Counted from the stretch's first letter, positions 10,723-21,144 are shown. The stretch is DNA of 64,000 bases from Odontocerum albicorne (GCA_949825065.1 OX463844.1:2325112-2389111); one strand, 5' to 3'. Program-made: numbers and translations. Notes: generated by a model not told the origin, from the letters alone.

Positions 10723-11680
10723 CGAGGTAAGTCCAGAAAGTAAGTGTACTGAGGCTCTCACGACCGGATGGATTTTATTTTCGACATGTTGGCTACACTT
10801 CCGTGTAGCCTGACCCTTCCCCTCCGCAACGAGACCGGTTCGAGGTCAGTACGTTGAGAAGTGTCGACGCGACAACACGTTTCGTGAAAAATGTCAATCC
10901 AATCTCCCGCCAAGTGCGAAATACGCGGCGTCATCCGTTATCTCGTTTGGAAGGGAAAACCTCCGGTTGAGGTTTATAATGAGGGGAAAACTGCATATGG
11001 TGATAAAGCTATGAATCGTACGAGTATGTACAAGTGGTGTCGCGAGTTTAAAAACGGTCGTACGTCTGTGCATGATGATCAGAGGTGCGGAAGACCTTCA
11101 ATTGTGACTGACGAAATTGACAAAATTGTTTTGGGACTGTCAAGGCATAATTTTAATTGAATATATGCCTCAAGGGGAGACCATCAACTCTGCAAGATAC
11201 TGTGAGACCCTAAAAAAATTGCGGAGGGCGATTCAGAACAAGAGGAGAGGCATGCTGACAAAGGGAGTCTGCCTGCTGCACGACAATGCCAGACCACACA
11301 CGGCCAACGCCACGAAGGAACTGCTCGCCTCGTTTAAATGGGATGTCCTGAACCATCCTGCGCATTCCCCTGACCTAGCACCTTCAGATTACTATCTCTT
11401 TACCTCCCTGAAGCTGCACATGGGTGGAAAAAGGTTTTCAACCGACGAGGAGGTAAAGGAGGAGGTGGAGAAGTGGACGGAGGGGTTGGCGGGAAACTAC
11501 TTCGAGGAAGGCATAAAAAAGTTGATACCCCGCTTCACCTGCATTGAGAGGAATGGCGACTATGTCGAAAAATAGCTTACATACTCGTATGTACTACGGT
11601 AACCACGTAATTTTTTTGTTTAAATAAAAAAAATTGTAACCTACAAAAATTCAGTACACTTTCTTTCTGGACTTACCTAG
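10723..11680 (+). mobile_element. mariner-family element, internally deleted
   Basis: A 958-bp element flanked by TA (10721-10722 and 11681-11682). Its inverted ends are about 29 bp: left CGAGGTAAGTCCAGAAAGTA, right in reverse complement CTAGGTAAGTCCAGAAAGAA, both followed by GTGTACTGA. It carries the broken transposase at 10891-11575. Intact mariners are about 1.3 kb, so roughly 300-350 bp are missing. Confidence 0.92.
10891..11575 (+). pseudogene. mariner transposase pseudogene (DD34D type)
   Basis: The N-terminal part (10891 to about 11125) encodes the paired-like DNA-binding region: MSIQSPAKCEIRGVIRYLVW, later MYKWCREFKNGR and GRPSIVTDE. The C-terminal part (about 11126-11575, different frame) encodes FWDCQGIILIEYMPQGETIN, LLHDNARPH with the second catalytic Asp, and SPDLAPSDYYLF with the third. 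Exactly 34 residues lie between those two Asp residues, the mariner DD34D signature. The middle region that should carry the first catalytic Asp (the GDETW motif) is absent, and the junction shifts frame near 11125. The protein cannot be active. Confidence 0.93.
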
Positions 11681-11689
11681 TACAATAGA

Positions 11690-11868
11690 ACCTGATAGAC
11701 ATATTGCCATGTGACAATCTCTTTCAACCAACAAGAAAGTAGTTCAGAAGGCCTTGAATGAAAACCTGACTGGAATCTTGAAAAAAAAGTTTTTGTTTCC
11801 AACGGAAATATAACCCGCAACCCCGGACTGGTAGACAAGCGTCTTGCTATTTAGGCCAAGAAAGTTGT
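11690..11868 (-). repeat. tRNA-derived SINE, family A
   Basis: Minus-strand copy with tail TTGGTTGAAAGAGATTGTC, body TGGAAACAAAAAC and CAGGTTTTCATTCAAGGCC, box B (GGGTTATATTTCC, decayed) and head phrase AAGACGCTTGTCTACCAGTC. It begins immediately after the mariner element and belongs to the second unit of the tandem duplication that also holds the SINE at 9848. Confidence 0.75.
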
Positions 11869-12257
11869 CTTCGTTTCAATATAATATCTCTCAGTTTGAA
11901 TTTCTAAGTGAAAGTTTATTTTTGGGTTGAACCCTTATTAACATTTACAGTCCAATCGATGGTGAAATATAATGTATTTAGTAAACTTAAAATGAAATCT
12001 ACGTACGGGATTTTTCAATATCTTCGACAAAATTTGTTTTAATATTTTTGATACGTCAACAAACCTTCGCTGACCCGGTCGTAATAAATTTCAAATTACT
12101 TTCGTATTGAAAAAGTTTTTTTTTCATACAGAGGAGAGAAAAATCAGGAAACCCATGAGTATAATATAATATTATAAAAATGTTTTATCAAAATTGAACT
12201 CTGTATTATTTATAAATATGTACATAAAAGTGAAATATTGGCACATATTTTTTGAAA
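11869..12257. other. No gene seen
   Basis: AT-rich spacer between a SINE and the LINE-tail array. No feature supported. Confidence 0.5.
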
Positions 12258-13078
12258 ATTTAGTAAAATGAGTGACTGCCCGTCTTTGTGGGGCTCGTGG
12301 GCATGTGCTCACGTATATGTTTATGGATTTCGTGGGGATGGATAGTCATTTGATTGATTTATGTGACCACGTAACTTGCTTCATTTATTTTTGTCTGGTT
12401 GGTTGGAATAGATTGCCACCTGGCAATAAGCCCGCCAGATTGTATTTGCAATAAAAGTGTTAAATAAATAAAATCGGGAAATTTAGTAAAATGGGTATGT
12501 GCTCACGTATATGTTTATGGATTTCGTGGGGATGGATAGTCATTTGAATGATTTATGCGACCACGTGACTTTCTTCATTTACTTTTGTCTGGTTGGTTGA
12601 CAGAGATTGCCGCCTGGAAATAAGCCCGCCAGATTGTATTTGCATTAAAAGTGTTAAATAAATAAATAAATAAAATAGGGAAATTTAGTAAAATGGGCAT
12701 GTGCTCACGTATATGTTTATGGATTTCGTGGGGATGGATAGTCATTTGAATGATTTATGCGACCACGTAACTTGCTTCATTTACTTTTGTCTGGTTGGTT
12801 GACAGAGATTGCCGCCTGGAAATAAGCCCGCCAGATTGTATTTGCATTAAAAGTGTTAAATAAATAAAATCGGGAAATTTAGTAAAATGGGTATTTGCTC
12901 ACGTATATGTTTATGGATTTCGTGGGGATGGATAGTCATTTGAATGATTTATGCGACCACGTGACTTTCTTCATTTAATTTTGTCTGGCTGGTTGGAAGA
13001 GATTGCCGTCTGGCGATAATACCGCCAGATTTTATTTGCAATAAAAATGTTAAATAATAAATAAAAATAAATAAATAA
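12258..13078 (+). repeat. Tandem array of four LINE 3' tails
   Basis: Four head-to-tail units start at 12258, 12481, 12682 and 12877 (periods 223, 201, 195). Each begins ATTTAGTAAAATGGG, contains TGCTCACGTATATGTTTATG, GATTTCGTGGGGATGGATAG, the GGTTGG...GATTGCC...GCC phrase and ends in GTGTTAAATAAATA. This is the 3' untranslated end of the LINE at 35973-36475, with no coding part. The first unit is slightly longer and includes the preceding CCGTCTTTGTGGGGCTCGTG. Confidence 0.9.
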
Positions 13079-13218
13079 AATATTGTTTTCATCGTTATCA
13101 ATATTTTTGGCCATTCGCTGTCGGATAGTAAGTAATTAAATACTTCTTTCACGGGTTTCTACCGTTTCTTATCCGCCTCGTCACGGTTAAAGACAAATAA
13201 ATATGCTACTACCACATG

Positions 13219-13575
13219 TCGGAAGATCTAAAGGGTCTTTCATAATGAGCGGTTTTTGTTATTCTTGGATAAAACACTTCTTGCGTTCTCAAATACCGAA
13301 GTAGAGTGAGAGTGAGACGTGAATAGCGTCGCTTCCTCACCCAGAGCGTTTTTTTTATAATGGTTATACCTACACTACAAACTGGCACACGTTTGATTGT
13401 ATTGGTGAATTTATTCCCGATTTTCACATAATATCTCTTATTGTGGCCGATAAGTACTAATTATTATTAATATTATTTTTTCATTCAATGCGTAAATGTA
13501 TTACGGAGAAATACTTAAAATCTGAACCCAGTATTTATTATATTTATAGAGATATTAAAGTTTTTAGAAGATTTT
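13219..13575 (-). mobile_element. piggyBac-like MITE remnant fused to a miniature-element end
   Basis: From 13276 the sequence (CTTGCGTTCTCAAATACCGA, later TACGGAGAAATAC) matches the piggyBac-like MITE at 29333-29625. Immediately left, 13228-13275 matches the left terminus of the TA-flanked element at 38795 (AAAGGGTCTTTCATAATGAG, GATAAAACAC). Both partners are truncated, so this is a junction of two elements. No TTAA is found at either edge. Confidence 0.65.
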
Positions 13576-13794
13576 TACAAAAGAGTTTTTTTGCCGAAAT
13601 AAATTTAAATCAGAGCTTTGCAAATTATAATTTTTTCCATGCTGAATATTTTCTCAAGTAAAAATATACGAGTGTATTTAAAATTATTTTTAGTTTGACA
13701 GCTTACAGAATTCTTAAGTACAGACCAATGCCTGAAAAAAGTTTTTTTATTATTTGACATATTTAATCTTTCAAAAAACCTGGGTTCGATTTCT

Positions 13795-13865
13795 TTATTA
13801 GAGCGCCCTTGACAAGTGCCTACTCTTTAAACGGTGCTATATAAATTGACTTTTAATTATTATTA
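13795..13865 (+). repeat. Structured repeat, family C (GAGCGCCC hairpin)
   Basis: The phrase GAGCGCCCTTGACAAGTGCC, then ACTCTTTAAACGGTGCTATA and a short (ATT)n tail, matches copies at 18310, 25672, 37225/38531, 40855 and 53778. The two halves can pair as nested stems. Confidence 0.7.
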
Positions 13866-14692
13866 CCAGACTTTCAGACCTGCCTTCGATGTTTCGACAC
13901 ATGTCTAGATTATTAAGACATAATGTTGACGTATGTTTCCAAGATTTCGAATCCACAATGGTACTGTTCTTTCACAATCACTTATTTCATTGCCTGAAAT
14001 ATTTTTTTTTCATTCCTCATTCTTATAAGACACAACACAAGCTCGCAGGAAAACTCGGTGTTTCAATCCAACAAGTGGAAACCCTTCTTCTTAATCGGGT
14101 AATTATAATCGGACATTTGGGTAGGTTGTTAGGGTAAAGTTGGAAGTAGAAAAAGTAGGGGTGAAATGGTAATTTGTCACGATAATAATAATAAAATATT
14201 ACATACATTTTTTAAGTATACATCGAAAGTGTAATACTATACATACAATTCTATTGAAAATTTTTACACTTTGATGTAGTGTTAATGATAGGCTCGGAAT
14301 TGAATATAATTGTCAGCCGTCATATGGATAGAATACGTCTGTATGTATATATGGTTTATATTGTGCAAGCTGTTGTACTTCAGCAAGCATAGTATTGACT
14401 GATCAAGTCCAAAATTCTAATGAAAGGAGATCAACGTTCCTAGACGATCGGCAGGTTTATTTTCCTGCTGTTTTTCGTTAGGCAGAGTTTTATATTGCGC
14501 TGTTTAAATATTGTTTAATAGCGCTATAAGAATTTAAGATATTCAGTATATAAGCCACAGAAGAACATATATTCAGATGTAAAATGTAAAGTGTAAAACT
14601 AGTTTTGAAGTGAATTGAACCTGGGGCGCCCGGCTTGCTAAGCGTGAATGCTAATAACGGTCGCAGTCGAACAGTAAAATCTAGCAATATTA
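13866..14692. other. No gene seen
   Basis: AT-rich sequence. A stop-free plus frame at 13889-14137 shows no motif. Upstream flank (intron) of the syntrophin-like exon. Confidence 0.45.
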
Positions 14693-14858
14693 TCGCCATG
14701 TAATATTCTCTCCCAGTTAACCAGAAATATGTTAAACAAGGCTTAAGTGAAAACTAGACTGGAAGTTTTTTTTGAAGAATATCTTGATACCAACGGATTT
14801 CGAACCCGCATTCCCCAGACTGGAAGACAGGCGTCTTATCATCTAGGCCACAAAAGTC
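14693..14858 (-). repeat. tRNA-derived SINE, family A
   Basis: Minus-strand copy with tail CTGGTTAACTGGGAGAGAAT, body TCCAGTCTAGTTTTCACTTA and box B region GGGTTCGAAATCC near 14800-14812. The head at the right end is decayed. It sits about 100 bp upstream of the exon acceptor, inside the intron. Confidence 0.75.
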
Positions 14859-14961
14859 ATCGCCTACACACTCATTTATGACGTGGAAAGGTGTTGAAAA
14901 AAATATGCGGGAATACATAAAAATACAATATTTCTTACCTCGTATTTAATTTTTTTTTCAG

Positions 14962-15179
14962 AGGGTCGTACGTTGGAATTGCACTCGCCGGATGGCGTGC
15001 ACACGCTCCGACTACGTGCGTCGGACGCTGCAAACGCGTCGCGCTGGCATCGCGCACTCGCCGCGGCCGCTCGTCGTGCGCAGCGAGCAGCGGCTGCTCA
15101 CGCGCGCCTCGCGCTCGCGCCCACCCTCGGCGACCTCAGGCACATGGGCTGGCTAGCTAGGCGGCATGCTGACTCACAG
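14962..15179 (+). CDS. Syntrophin-like PH-domain exon (internal exon)
   Basis: The only convincing host exon. It is preceded by a polypyrimidine tract and AG (14951-14961) and followed by CAG|GTAAAT at 15180. It starts in phase 1 and ends in phase 0, 218 bp. The peptide begins GRTLELHSPDGVHTLRLRAS, then a Trp in SRWHRAL, an Ala/Arg-rich helix, and DLRHMGWLARR before the donor. LELHSPDG and the later GWLA match the split PH domain of syntrophins, adaptor proteins that bind dystrophin-family C-termini at the membrane. GC content is far above the flanks. No ATG or stop inside, so both neighbours are other exons. Which syntrophin paralogue cannot be told from 72 residues. Confidence 0.82.
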
Positions 15180-16259
15180 GTAAATATTTATAATTTTTAT
15201 TCCCAAGTTACTTATAGGTTAATTATTAAAGCTTAATTATTAAGAGACAGAAAACGTAGATAAGCTATATTTACTGAAGCTTCTTGCTTTATACGCAATA
15301 GGAAATGCTTATCAGAGACTATTTTTGAGGTTTCTGTGTTGTACGTAAGTGTTTTTGGTCGTACAGTGATATGTTATCTTTTTTTTGGCCTTCATTCGTC
15401 TGAGGCTCGTAAACGTATAGATCGATCAGCCTAAAGAGTCATTTTGCAATAGTTTGAGTAACTTTAATGGTTTTGTATCCTATCTCTTTAATATCTCTTG
15501 ACTGATCACTTCATGTAATGGAATATGCTTGAATAAAATCAACATAACAATGGAGAAAATTTTTAATGTTATTAAGTCATGATTAATTCGAGTTTTTTTT
15601 GTTTGACGACTTATGTAATCACTCAATGACCAAAAATATATGTTTTATAACTATTCTGGTGTCATTTTTATCGATACTGTGAGCTCGTACAGTTAAACAC
15701 GAGACCATAACCAGGTTCTCGAACTATGATAAATAAAATCTGCTGCAGCCTTCGTCCGTTTTTGCAGTCTTCTTCTTAATTGCGTGCTCAATGCTGATCA
15801 TCATTCTCGATCCTGGTCCACGTTGAATAAACTGCTTAAAGATGATTTTAAAAAAAAATATTTTACACATCACAAGAAATATACACCATTTGTGAAAAAA
15901 TATCAGATAATTTAATCTGGGCACACAATTTTAATGGATCTGGGTTTGTTGCCTTTCATAACATATTTGTCGTGTTCCCAGTAAACTAGGCTTTTGCCTG
16001 TATATCTCACTGAGGACATATATAATGAAAAAATAAATCGATACTTCTTTCCGATTGTTGATTATATAAAACCCCGTTGCACATTCTCATCAACCTGACA
16101 AACAGTGACACTCATTTACACATGTATACATCACGCGAAATCAAACTCCACACACTTCGTCACTCCAGACAGACCCAAAACATTCACCCCACAATGTACC
16201 GCACATAATCATAAAAATATAAATACAAAACAATAAAAAACACCACACTCAAGAGCTTA
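15180..16259. other. Intron following the syntrophin-like exon; no gene seen
   Basis: Starts with a consensus donor GTAAAT. The rest is AT-rich, without recognisable repeats until the LINE relic at 16260. Confidence 0.6.
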
Positions 16260-16757
16260 CACAAACCTTTTCCACAAGTCATTCCTCTTGCAAGCCCAAG
16301 TATTCAAACTCCTGTCGCAATAACAACCACGCTCCGATCGACTGTCTAAATTGTTTTTCTCCCTTTGCCTTTATTGAATTCGGCACCCCGTTCTGTTAAC
16401 TTCTTTATTTGATCCGTCCATCTCGTAGAGCATCCTCCTTTTGCTTGCCTTCCCTCAACTGTCTGCGCGATCACCAGCTTCTCCAGAATATTTTTTTTTC
16501 TAGCAACATGTCCAAATTACGTAAGGTAATCTGCAATTAGTAGATGATATAAACAACGGTGGTGCGCCTTGCGGTCCATAGGATATGGAGCATCTGTCTC
16601 CAACCAACACATCTTGAAGGCATCTATCATGTTTCTTTCCTCTCATCGTCCATGTTTCCAGTCCATATAGTGTTATGGAAAATACTAAAGGCTTAACTAG
16701 TCGTTCTATGAAAAATACTAGATTTCCTCTACCACGCCTTCTATTCGTATTCGTATA
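16260..16757 (-). pseudogene. LINE C-terminal relic
   Basis: On the minus strand 16500-16757 reads RLVKPLVFSITLYGLETWTM, the 'L-V-x-S-x-x-L-Y-G-x-E-T-W' region just after the RT domain of RTE-like LINEs. Downstream a frame near 16400-16470 reads EKLVIAQTVEGRQAKGGC and RWTDQIKKLTERG, the matching C-terminal end. Frameshifts join the parts. The 5' side is interrupted by the TIR element that starts at 16760. Confidence 0.75.
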
Positions 16758-16759
16758 AG

Positions 16760-17463
16760 GGGGTATTCTCATTTCATGGGTCGAAAAATCGACGATTTTT
16801 AAGATATTTCAGTGAACGAATTATTTTTTTAATTGTTGTTTAGACGTATTTATTTATCTTTTAAGAACATTTTCATAACATTTTATGATAAAAAAAAATA
16901 TTTTTGTTATAAGTCGGAAGTAAGGCCGCCCCGCCCGTACATGGAGGGGGTCCATTATGCCCGTAATTGTGGAGTGAAAAAAATTAATCGATTGAAATAG
17001 TTCTAGTACCGGCTATAGAGAGAGGTATAACAAAGAGAATAAGTACTTAATCATTGAAATCGGTTAATTAGTTTTGTAGTTATGGGTAATAGTTTAAAAA
17101 AGTAATTTTTCAGGAAACGCGTTTAAAGTTTCAAGTGCGATTTTTAACAGAATTAAAGTAAATATTTTCAACTTACTATTAATCAGTAATTTCAGGGCCA
17201 TATAAACTTGTTTAAAAATCCCGGCAAACTTAATATCAATTCATCATTCCGAGAAATCCTATTGGACGACAATTCTTGGAAAATAAGGCTGCTGCCATAA
17301 CAATAGACGACCCGAAAGCTGCGAAGCTCAGATCTTTTTTCGACCGGTGCGCTCGACTAAAAACCCTCATAACTTTTCGAATTTTCAAGATCTTACTTGA
17401 AATGATTCAGAAAGGGTAAGAAAAAAAATCGATTTAAAAAAAAAATCCTAATGAGAATACCCC
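16760..17463. mobile_element. TIR element of unknown superfamily
   Basis: Left end GGGGTATTCTCATTTCATGG, right end in reverse complement GGGGTATTCTCATTAGGATT: a 14-bp perfect terminal inverted repeat. It is inserted next to or within a LINE relic. No transposase. The interior contains AAACGCGTTTAAAGTTT, a phrase shared with the element at 37276-38530. I could not find a convincing target duplication. Confidence 0.7.
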
Positions 17464-18309
17464 ATTAATATTGTATATTTATGTTGGCATTTTTTCATCT
17501 ATTCGCTTTACTTGTCCAAACCTTCTCAGAGTACTCTCTTAATTTCTGATAAAAAAAAACAAGAAGGTTTACTAGAGTTTTTTGCTGCCAGAATAGAACC
17601 TCCGTGTGAAAAACAAACGTTCTACCCTCAGTAAAAGGTATTGTTTTTTTGTTATCTTCATTTGTATCTTATATTCTGTAATATTTCATCTTGTATTTTT
17701 TTACTGCATCGAAACATTTGCTCACGTTATGTTGAAAAACACAACAAATACATCGTTTTAATTTGGACGGTTAAAAATATTAATTATTTTATAAAATCAT
17801 GTAAAAAATATAATTCATATTTTTTGCGTACACTTTTTGTCATTTTACGTACGTTATGTATGTTATATGCTTAAGAAATATTTTCTTTACCCGTATTTGA
17901 GAGTCTTTCTTCGTATTTTATTCTCGGGCGTGACTTTTTCCATATTTTCATGATACCTTCTAAATTTTCTAGGATTTGGTTAACATTTCTTTTTTTTTCT
18001 ACTTTCAATTTCGTGATCTTCCACGTCTTCCACTTTTCCATTATTTTCCTGGATTTACTCTCATTTCATTTCAACTTACGCTTTTTGTATTTGTTCCACT
18101 ATTTGCAATGTTGCTTGTGAATCTTCCCGTTAAAGTAAACGTAATTTTCTTAGATTTTCAAATATGTTTTCAAGTATTGTTGCACATTCAATAAATTACT
18201 TTGTGATAAAGTTGACTTAACCAACTTACGCTTTAAACCTTTCTTTAAGACGCCACTTCAACTGAAATTAGTTAGTTCGAGACATGATACTGTTTAAAAA
18301 AACTGTGCT
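17464..18309. other. No gene seen
   Basis: Very AT-rich. Stop-free plus frames at 17641-17874 and 17976-18194 are Phe/Leu/Tyr-rich products of T-rich DNA without motifs. Confidence 0.5.
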
Positions 18310-18400
18310 ATAATAATAATGAAATGGCAATTTATATAGCGCCGTTCAGAAAGCAGACTCCTCACGGGCGCTATAACTCAGGATTCGAGCCCACAATTAT
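18310..18400 (-). repeat. Structured repeat, family C
   Basis: Minus-strand copy: GAGCCCGTGA-type left half corresponds to AGCGCCCGTGAGGAGTCTGC, and the other half is GAACGGCGCTATATAAATTG, followed by a short (ATT)n tail on the left. An apparent box B-like GGATTCGAGCCC lies near 18372-18383. Confidence 0.65.
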
Positions 18401-18599
18401 AGCCACTAAAAATATTTCAATACGTTGGTGGTAAGGATAGGCAGGTGGTAACTTCCACCATTAATTTTGGTACCTCCCCGCATCTGTAGAAAAACATGTT
18501 TGACGATCGATCGAAGACGGTCTACATAGGATTTTTTTCCGGATCTACCGATCTGCGATGGTAATTGCGACATTCGATTCAAGATGGAGTGTAGGGTAT

Positions 18600-19241
18600 T
18601 TATTTAACACTTTTATTGCAAATACAATCTGGCGGACTTCTTGCCAGGCGGCAATCTCTTCCAACCAACCAGACTAAAGTAAATTAAGCAAGTTACGTGG
18701 TCGCATAAATCATTCAAATGACTATTCATCCCCACGAAATCCATAAACACATACGTGAGCATATACCCACGAACCCCACAAAGACGGACAATCACGCGAA
18801 CATTATTTTTCATATAAAGTGAGATATCATCAATCAAAAGGAAAGGAAGGGATGGTGGAGAGGAAAGGAAAAGAAAAATCAGGAATGAAACACGTTATTT
18901 TACTGACTAGAAATTAAGAGTTTTTTCAGTCGCTTCTTAAAGCATGCCAAGGACGGAGCGAGTCTTGTATTGGTTTGTAACTGATTCCAGAATCTCACTG
19001 CATGGATAGTTAAGGACGACGTAAAAAAAAAGGAGCGGTGAACTGGAGGAAAGGCCAATAAACAATCTCTGTTTGAGCGTAGCGCTAATCCATGATTAGA
19101 AAGACGCTGAAAATTTTCGGCGAGATAAGAGGGGGCGGCGGGACTGTTAAAGATATTATACAATAAAGACAGTATGTGAATTTGACGTCTATTTCTAACA
19201 TTTAACCAGTTCAATGCCTTCTGGTATGTAGTTATATGATC
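18600..19241 (-). pseudogene. CR1/L2-like LINE, 5'-truncated, with 3' tail
   Basis: The minus-strand ORF end (19241-18900) reads ITTYQKALNWLNVRNRRQIH, PSYLAENF, then RSNRDCLLAFP, RFWNQLQTNTRLAPSLACFK and ends KKLLISSQ-stop. The 'W-L-x-V-R-x-R' and 'F-W-N-x-L...S-L-x-x-F-K' phrases are typical of the C-terminus of CR1/L2-type reverse transcriptases. The 3' untranslated part (18900-18600) carries CACGTATGTGTTTATGGATT, the CTGGTTGGTTGGAAGAGATT tail, GCAATAAAAGTGTTAAATAA and stops. The same element on the plus strand is at 35973-36475. The C-terminal ORF part is open, but the RT core is absent. Confidence 0.88.
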
Positions 19242-19299
19242 GTACTTTTGTACATTGAAAATAATGTGTGTATGTGTCTAGTGTTCATATACGAGTACT

Positions 19300-19470
19300 T
19301 CCGTGGACTGGGAGCAGGTGGCTCAGGACCGCGGTGGATGGAGAGCAACCTGTTCTCGGGGTGGTGGCATCTCAACTGCTAGACGTGGAAGAAACAACAG
19401 TCTACGTGCTGCCAAAATAAGTCGCTATTGCCAAGCGACCCAGCAGGATCCACATGTCTGTGTCATCTGA
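19300..19470 (+). pseudogene. RTE-like LINE C-terminal fragment
   Basis: TGGGAGCAGGTGGCTCAGGA and GGATGGAGAGCAACCTGTTC encode WEQVAQDRGGWRATCSR, matching a second relic at 47672-47760 (WKQVAKDRVNWRAICSRAG). This resembles the 'A-x-D-R-x-x-W-R' end of RTE-like proteins. Only the last few dozen codons are visible. Confidence 0.6.
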
Positions 19471-19579
19471 GAGAGGCAGTGCGCATCTAGGATCGAGCTG
19501 TTTCTCACAAAAGATTACATGATCGACGACGAAGAGTAGCTCCAGATTGATGTAGGAGTAGCGAGGGGATCCTCGACTA

Positions 19580-20240
19580 CGAGGCCAAGCAACGACGTTC
19601 TAACAGCACCGATATCCTCCGAAACTTATATAATTATCTAATTAGAACCAAATTAGAATATGCATCTACAGTTTGGGCTCCTCATCAGCTCAAATATAAA
19701 AACAATATAGAACAAACACAAAAATAATTCCTCAGATATCTATGGTATAGAACAAAGGGCGATTACCCAAAATATGATCACCATGCCGAACTTCTCACGG
19801 TGTGTAACTATAGAAGCCTCGAAACAAGAAGGCAAGAATCCATTGCGATATTCCTAATAAAGGTTTTCCAAGGTTGATTTAACTGTCCCGCGATTCTAGA
19901 AGCACTAAGTTTATACAATATGTACCCAATAAATATAGCCGTGCAAGGAATCACCCTCTGTTCTACATACCAACTTACAGGACGAATATCATGGCTAAAC
20001 ACTCAGTCACGCGTGGTATAGATATATTGAACCAACTGAATGACACGGTTGATATATTCTCGGTACCGTCTAGCAGTATGAGAAGAATCCTGGCTGATAT
20101 TATTCCTAACGAATAAGCTAACGCTAGAAGCAGATCCTCTTTGTGTAACAGGAGAAATCCGTGCAAAGTGGATAAAAAAAAGTTATCTAAACGTATGCAG
20201 ATGCGGAAAGTTTGTATTATTTATTGTGTAATATTTTTAA
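19580..20240 (+). pseudogene. Non-LTR retrotransposon C-terminal relic
   Basis: Plus-strand phrases in shifting frames: RNLYNYLIRTKLEYASTVWA (post-RT region, 'R-x-x-L-E-Y-A-S-x-V-W'), FLRYLWYRTKGDYP, then LFYIPTYRTNIMAKHSVTRG and DILNQLNDTVDIFSVPSSSM. These match the C-terminal region of Jockey-like LINEs. A later NVCRCGKF may be the Cys motif seen also at 40390-40430. In-frame stops show it is dead. Confidence 0.7.
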
Positions 20241-20264
20241 TCTCGCAATAACAGTTAGTTTGAA

Positions 20265-20335
20265 TCTCGAGTTAACGCATCGTAGAGGAGAGTCTGCTCT
20301 TGGAACGGCGCTTTATACTCGTATTATAAATTAAC
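20265..20335 (+). repeat. Structured repeat, family C (diverged)
   Basis: GTAGAGGAGAGTCTGCTCTT then GGAACGGCGCTTTATACTCG keeps the nested-stem core of family C, with a weak preceding CTCGAGTTAACGC. Confidence 0.5.
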
Positions 20336-20345
20336 CTTTTATTAA

Positions 20346-20945
20346 TACGAGTATTATGACCACGCATTCGCTCATACTAGAATTAAAAACTTTGATCTTT
20401 CTTAAATGTTAGAAATACTTGAAAAAATCCTTTGAAAAATCTTGTAAAATATTTAGTACATAAGTAGCAACTATGGCACAAAGACATAGTTTTAATAACC
20501 GACTGACTTAAGTCGAAGTTTTTTCTGAAATTCTTTTCAGATAAAATATCCGTATATTTCTCTTTTCTTTCATAGTCGACGTTGAAATATCCTTTTGTGT
20601 AAAAATATATATGAAGAAAGGTTAGAATATTCTGCACTGATATTAAACACAACAGAATATGGGGACAAAAAATGAGGCTTATTTTCTTAGGTCGCAAGAT
20701 ATCACAGGCAGCGCTTTTACAGGGATAAAATTGCCAGAATATCGCACGGGAAAAGTATTTCTATTTTTTTGTGTCTTCATTTTCAGCCCTCAAATTCTTC
20801 AGGATTTAATTTAAACGCTTTATTACGCGAAAAAGACATTTATAATTCATACGTTTTTGTTTTATTTATTCTTTTATTATGCATCCAGATTTTTTTCCTT
20901 GAGTCTTAAATTTATGTTTAATTTGTATACTCGTATACGTGTATT
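20346..20945. other. No gene seen
   Basis: AT-rich. A stop-free 104-codon minus frame (20383-20697) has no motif and a Phe/Lys-rich composition expected from AT-rich DNA. Confidence 0.5.
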
Positions 20946-21020
20946 CAGGTAAATTTTAAAGGTAAACTTTGAATACATAAATGATTTATGTATTCGAAGT
21001 TTACCTTTAAAATTTACCTG
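20946..21020. repeat. 75-bp near-perfect palindrome
   Basis: 37-base arms around a single G. CAGGTAAATTTTAAAGGTAA leads in and TTACCTTTAAAATTTACCTG leads out; the centre is ACATAAATGATTTATGT. I find one arm mismatch (TTTGAAT against ATTCGAA). It could be a minimal fold-back MITE. Confidence 0.9.
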
Positions 21021-21144
21021 AGGTCTGTATTTCAGGAATACAAGTGTTGAAAAAACTTCAAACTGACAAATAAGTAATTGATGACTTGTACCTATTTACT
21101 GAAACGCCATTGAATTGTTGAATACATGTTTTTTTCGTATAGTA

